Source: Bacillota bacterium (lineage in GTDB: Bacteria; Bacillota; Clostridia; DSM-8532). Taken from it: a stretch of 9,230 bases of DNA. Shown piece after piece: positions 5,992 through 9,230 of this stretch (within the stretch, counting starts at the first letter, position 1; every line of letters starts with the position of its first letter). Under the pieces are notes generated by a model. That model saw nothing but the letters and a program-made list of their open reading frames with translations, had not been told where the DNA came from and did no database searches. Location: NCBI GenBank assembly GCA_023459915.1, contig JAEWSN010000163.1:1-9230 (forward strand), read 5' to 3'. Made by a program: the position numbers and the translations under genes.

Positions 5992-8900
5992 GGCGCGTGC
6001 ACCACCACGGTCGCACCCTCGCCCACACCACCGGCTTCGCTCTCGTCATGCCGCATCACCGGCGCTTCCGCGGAAAAGCTGCCGGCGCCGGAAACGCGTG
6101 CGCGATACCGCAGGGTTCGCACGGATTCTCCGCCCCGGTGGTACAGGGCGGTACGGATTTCCCGGCCATCGGGCTGCCACCAGACCCAGTTGTCGCCGGA
6201 TTCATGCACGCCGCCGGTGAACCGGAGGCCGGCCGGCAGCAAATCGCTCAGGCTGTACCCGCCCTTGGGCGCGTCCTTTTTGAACCGGACGGTCAGGACA
6301 ACCTCCACCGGGTCTGTCGCGTCAAAGGCGGTCACGGTCTTTCCCGCGACCTGGTAGGTCCGGGAAATTTCCACCACCGCATCATCCACCGGTATCATGG
6401 CGTCAACCCCGACCTTTGCCATCAGGGAGGCTTCCAGGCTGCCGGAGATGTTGTTGAACACCAGCGTCGCCAACTGATCGTTGGTCAACAGGAACCGCTT
6501 CTGTTCCCCAGCCTCCAGGACCACCGATTCCGTCTTGCCATCCAGCGTCACGGAAAAGCCGCCGGGCGCCGCGTGCCGCAACAGGCGGCCATCCATCAGT
6601 GACAGCTGCTCCAGCAGGACGGGCACCTGCCGGGTGGCATTGGCCATGAGGTATCGGTACAGCCCTTCCGCGGCGGGGTCTCCCACCTTCCGGGCCAGCA
6701 TGGCCATCAGGGCGGTGTTCCGGAGCATGGCTTCCCGGTCCGTGCCCAGTTCCGTCCAAATCAGGGGATCCGCATCCTTCCCATACCGGGCAAACAGGCT
6801 TGTAAAAATGTCCCGGGCTCCCTGCCGATCCCCCAAATCCGCAAGCGCAAGGCCAAACAGCAGCCGCTCGTCGTCCTCCCAGTCTTCGGCTTCCAGCAGC
6901 CCGCGAATCTCCAGCAATACGGCGTCCCCGAGGGCCGCGCGTCCCCAAAGGGCGGCCGCCGCCTGTTCCGGCAGCGCGGTCTTGTCTTCGGCCAACAAAG
7001 TAAAATAGCGGCGCAGCTCATTGCCATCGAAGTGTTCCGGCGCGACCGAACACAGTTTGGCCGACAGCAGCGCGTCGCTGGACGCATAGGGGAGCAGCGC
7101 AATCCCGCCATCCGCCTGCTGCCACAGGCTGAAGTCCTCCTGTGGCACCTGTGCCATCTGCGGATCCTCGAACCGATCCCGCAGGGCTTCGGCAGCCAGC
7201 TGCCGCGCCAGCGTCTGGTCCACCCGCTGCCCGTGCGTGCCGTACATCCGCCAGAATGCTTCCCAGGCCAAGTTCGCCTGTTTGTCCGACACCACGAGCG
7301 TCACGGTCTGCGCGTCCCGAACTGTGTCCATCACTCCCGACGGCACACCCTCACCCGCCACCAGCGGAAAGGAAAGTGTTTGCGGTGTGGTCAGCAGGCT
7401 TTTTTCCACGCGAATCACCTGTTCCACGGCATCAGACAGGCTGCCCCGAACTCCCTTGACCCGCAACGTGGCGACACCCTCGGGCAATGCGTCCAGGGGA
7501 ACCGGCACATACGCGTTGTGGATTCCTTCCGCCTTGTATGTCCGAACCGATGCATCCGGCAGGGTCAGTGTCACTTCATAGGAGGTTCGCACAAGGGGCG
7601 GGACAGCGCCCGCGCCTGCATCGCCCTTCGCCTCTGAATCTCCCTCCACCTCTGCCTCCGCTGCGGCAATGCCGCTCCCGTACGAACGCAACAACACGGT
7701 GGGACTGTCTCCCACCAGCAAGGTGTCCGGTGCGAGCACCTGCACAAAGAAGGGCAGCCGCGAGATCACGTGGCTCACGGTGTGGCCTGCCTGCAAGGTG
7801 CCCGTCACGGCCTGTGCGGTGATTCGGAATGTCGTGAGATTGTCCGGCAGTTGGAATGAAACCGACGCGGTGCCATCCGCTCCCGTCTGTACCGTCTCGA
7901 ACCAGGCGGTATCCTTGAACGCGCTCCTCACAGGGGTTCCCGCGTCATCGCCCTCGCCGCCCTCCGCGCCGCCGCCGGGATTGAACCAGCCGGCATCGGT
8001 GGCGTTGGTCATGAGGGTATAGCGGATGCCGGATGGGAATACGGGCTCATACAACACCGCCAGCGGATCCACCTCTTGTGGGTAAAGCGCAAAATACGCC
8101 TCGTCCACCACGGACAGATTGACCTTCGTCCCAACCGGCTGCCCTTCGGCATCGGTTACCGTGATGTCCGCGATCACCTCATCGCCGGGCCGCCAGACCT
8201 CCTGGCGGGGCTTCACCGTGAGCGTGAGCGCCTGTTCCGTGCGGTCGTAGGGAATGGAAAGGATCGGCGTTTCCCGCATGCCGGTTTCCTGCCACAGCAC
8301 CGCCCGGGCGGTGACATTGGGCATCCATCCCGCCTGGAATGGGAACCGGTATTCACTTTCCGACTTCACCTCCCACGACAGATGTCCCTCGCGTGCCAGC
8401 AGGTACAGCACCTTTGTCGGCTGTGCAAATTGCGACACCGGCATCCCATTCTCACGGACCTGCAGGGTTACCGTCTCGCCATCCCGGTACCCGGTCTCCT
8501 GCCGGTCTGTCCCCACATCCACATATACATCCGAACCATACCCGTAGTCCCCCCAGTATCCGCCCGCATACACCGTTTCAAGCATGGGTCTGCCCTTGCT
8601 GTCCACGCTGCGGATTTCCATGCGGTAGGACCGGTCCTTCCGCCATTCCGGAATCATGAAAGCACCCGCATGCGTGCCCGTCTCCGTAACCGCTTCTCCG
8701 GCAGCCACCTGCCGTTCCACCTCCACATATTCGTAGCGGTCGTAGGTCACCTTGTTGACATGATCGTAGCCTTTGCCCACCACTTTTGCGTCCCAGCCGT
8801 GCTCGATCACCACCCACTGAAAGGGATGCGCCAGCGCAGCCCCCAAATAAACGGCCTGCGCCGGATCGTCAACATACCACCGGCCCTCCTCCTTGCGCGC

Positions 8901-9230
8901 AGCTTCCAGATTCAGCGCATGCGCATGCACCGCATAGGAGAGCGAGCCTTCATTCAGCTCCGCATCCGCCCAGATCATCACGTCGCGCGGGAACACGGTG
9001 AAGCTGGCAAACGCGCTGTTCTCTCCCTCCTCCGGGTCGCGCGCGCGCATCTGGAACCAGCCGCCCCTGGGAGTCCAGGAAATGGCTTCCCGCCACTCCG
9101 GCACAACGGCTTCAACCCGCGCGGTACCGGCGGCATCAAGCTGTATGGTCGTCTCCCTGTTGTCATCGTTGACGGAGAGGGTTGTTTCCAATGCCAGTCC
9201 CGGTACCGGTGTCCCTTCGAAGAAACGGCC
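5988..9230 (-). CDS. Alpha-2-macroglobulin family protein, thioester-less (5' end outside the window)
   Basis: The frame is open to the window edge. Its first visible residues, GRFFEGTPVPGL, are a typical macroglobulin (MG) domain strand, so the gene starts further right and 1080 residues are visible. In visible numbering: MG-type beta domains about 1-395 (LSVVDEAYFAL near 375); a glycine/acid-rich linker about 400-435, where a bait region would lie; the A2M core about 436-520 (FKDTAWFETVQTGADG, LPDNLTTFRITAQAVT); an acidic Ala/Glu-rich insert about 520-541; a helical region like the thioester domain about 650-890; and a C-terminal beta region to the end. Where CxEQ is expected, the protein reads GQRVDQT (667-673), with no cysteine and Asp for Glu, so no thioester can form. 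Bacterial A2Ms are periplasmic or surface proteins that trap proteases, and some (E. coli YfaS/MagD type) lack the thioester. No transpeptidase (PbpC) gene is adjacent on the visible side. The stop overlaps the Memo start by four bases. Confidence 0.9.
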   Translation of the reverse strand, partial: GRFFEGTPVPGLALETTLSVNDDNRETTIQLDAAGTARVEAVVPEWREAISWTPRGGWFQMRARDPEEGENSAFASFTVFPRDVMIWADAELNEGSLSYAVHAHALNLEAARKEEGRWYVDDPAQAVYLGAALAHPFQWVVIEHGWDAKVVGKGYDHVNKVTYDRYEYVEVERQVAAGEAVTETGTHAGAFMIPEWRKDRSYRMEIRSVDSKGRPMLETVYAGGYWGDYGYGSDVYVDVGTDRQETGYRDGETVTLQVRENGMPVSQFAQPTKVLYLLAREGHLSWEVKSESEYRFPFQAGWMPNVTARAVLWQETGMRETPILSIPYDRTEQALTLTVKPRQEVWRPGDEVIADITVTDAEGQPVGTKVNLSVVDEAYFALYPQEVDPLAVLYEPVFPSGIRYTLMTNATDAGWFNPGGGAEGGEGDDAGTPVRSAFKDTAWFETVQTGADGTASVSFQLPDNLTTFRITAQAVTGTLQAGHTVSHVISRLPFFVQVLAPDTLLVGDSPTVLLRSYGSGIAAAEAEVEGDSEAKGDAGAGAVPPLVRTSYEVTLTLPDASVRTYKAEGIHNAYVPVPLDALPEGVATLRVKGVRGSLSDAVEQVIRVEKSLLTTPQTLSFPLVAGEGVPSGVMDTVRDAQTVTLVVSDKQANLAWEAFWRMYGTHGQRVDQTLARQLAAEALRDRFEDPQMAQVPQEDFSLWQQADGGIALLPYASSDALLSAKLCSVAPEHFDGNELRRYFTLLAEDKTALPEQAAAALWGRAALGDAVLLEIRGLLEAEDWEDDERLLFGLALADLGDRQGARDIFTSLFARYGKDADPLIWTELGTDREAMLRNTALMAMLARKVGDPAAEGLYRYLMANATRQVPVLLEQLSLMDGRLLRHAAPGGFSVTLDGKTESVVLEAGEQKRFLLTNDQLATLVFNNISGSLEASLMAKVGVDAMIPVDDAVVEISRTYQVAGKTVTAFDATDPVEVVLTVRFKKDAPKGGYSLSDLLPAGLRFTGGVHESGDNWVWWQPDGREIRTALYHRGGESVRTLRYRARVSGAGSFSAEAPVMRHDESEAGGVGEGATVVVHAP

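Noticed and set aside
4816..6357. Long plus-strand open frame (513 codons)
   Set aside because: It lies opposite the Memo and A2M genes, has arginine/histidine/proline-rich low-quality sequence and no recognisable domain. It is a shadow of GC-rich coding sequence.
9189..9191. TTG as the start codon of the A2M gene
   Set aside because: The same frame continues to the window edge and the residues before it (GRFFEGTPVPGL) fit an MG domain, so the gene is cut by the window and does not start here.

Overview
The window comes from a GC-rich bacterium, by eye around 60% G+C. Shine-Dalgarno sites (AGGAGG, GGAGG), sigma-A-like promoter boxes and the families present (TipA-type MerR regulator, Lmo0363-like S51 peptidase, DUF608/GH116 glycosidase) suggest a Bacillota lineage. 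This is inference; there is no rRNA or other phylogenetic marker in the window. I saw no tRNA, rRNA, insertion sequence or CRISPR array.

Left region (1-1625): a divergent pair. On the minus strand is a full-length MerR/TipA-type regulator (66-824). Its promoter has the family's hallmark 19-bp spacer filled by an inverted repeat, so it is very probably autoregulated. Inside the gene a GGAGG site is placed exactly to start a second, TipAS-only product. On the plus strand is a small S51 (peptidase E-like) serine hydrolase (1011-1625). An AT-rich promoter with a 12-bp-period direct repeat at 2-29 points left, to a gene outside the window.

Middle (1626-1754): the S51 gene converges with the next operon. 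Its last codons run into a 56-bp tandem repeat, followed by a small perfect stem-loop.

Right region (1755-9230): a minus-strand operon, read right to left. First comes an alpha-2-macroglobulin-family protein, cut by the window edge, whose CxEQ thioester motif appears to be lost. A Memo-family metalloenzyme follows, overlapping it by four bases and carrying an N-terminal membrane anchor. Then come a tiny unrecognised ORF and a GH116 glycoside hydrolase with a cysteine-rich insert. The most unusual element is the translationally coupled pair of an A2M-like surface protein and a membrane-anchored Memo protein with all metal ligands retained. Memo-family proteins are normally cytosolic and often sit with AMMECR1 and radical SAM partners, none of which is seen here.
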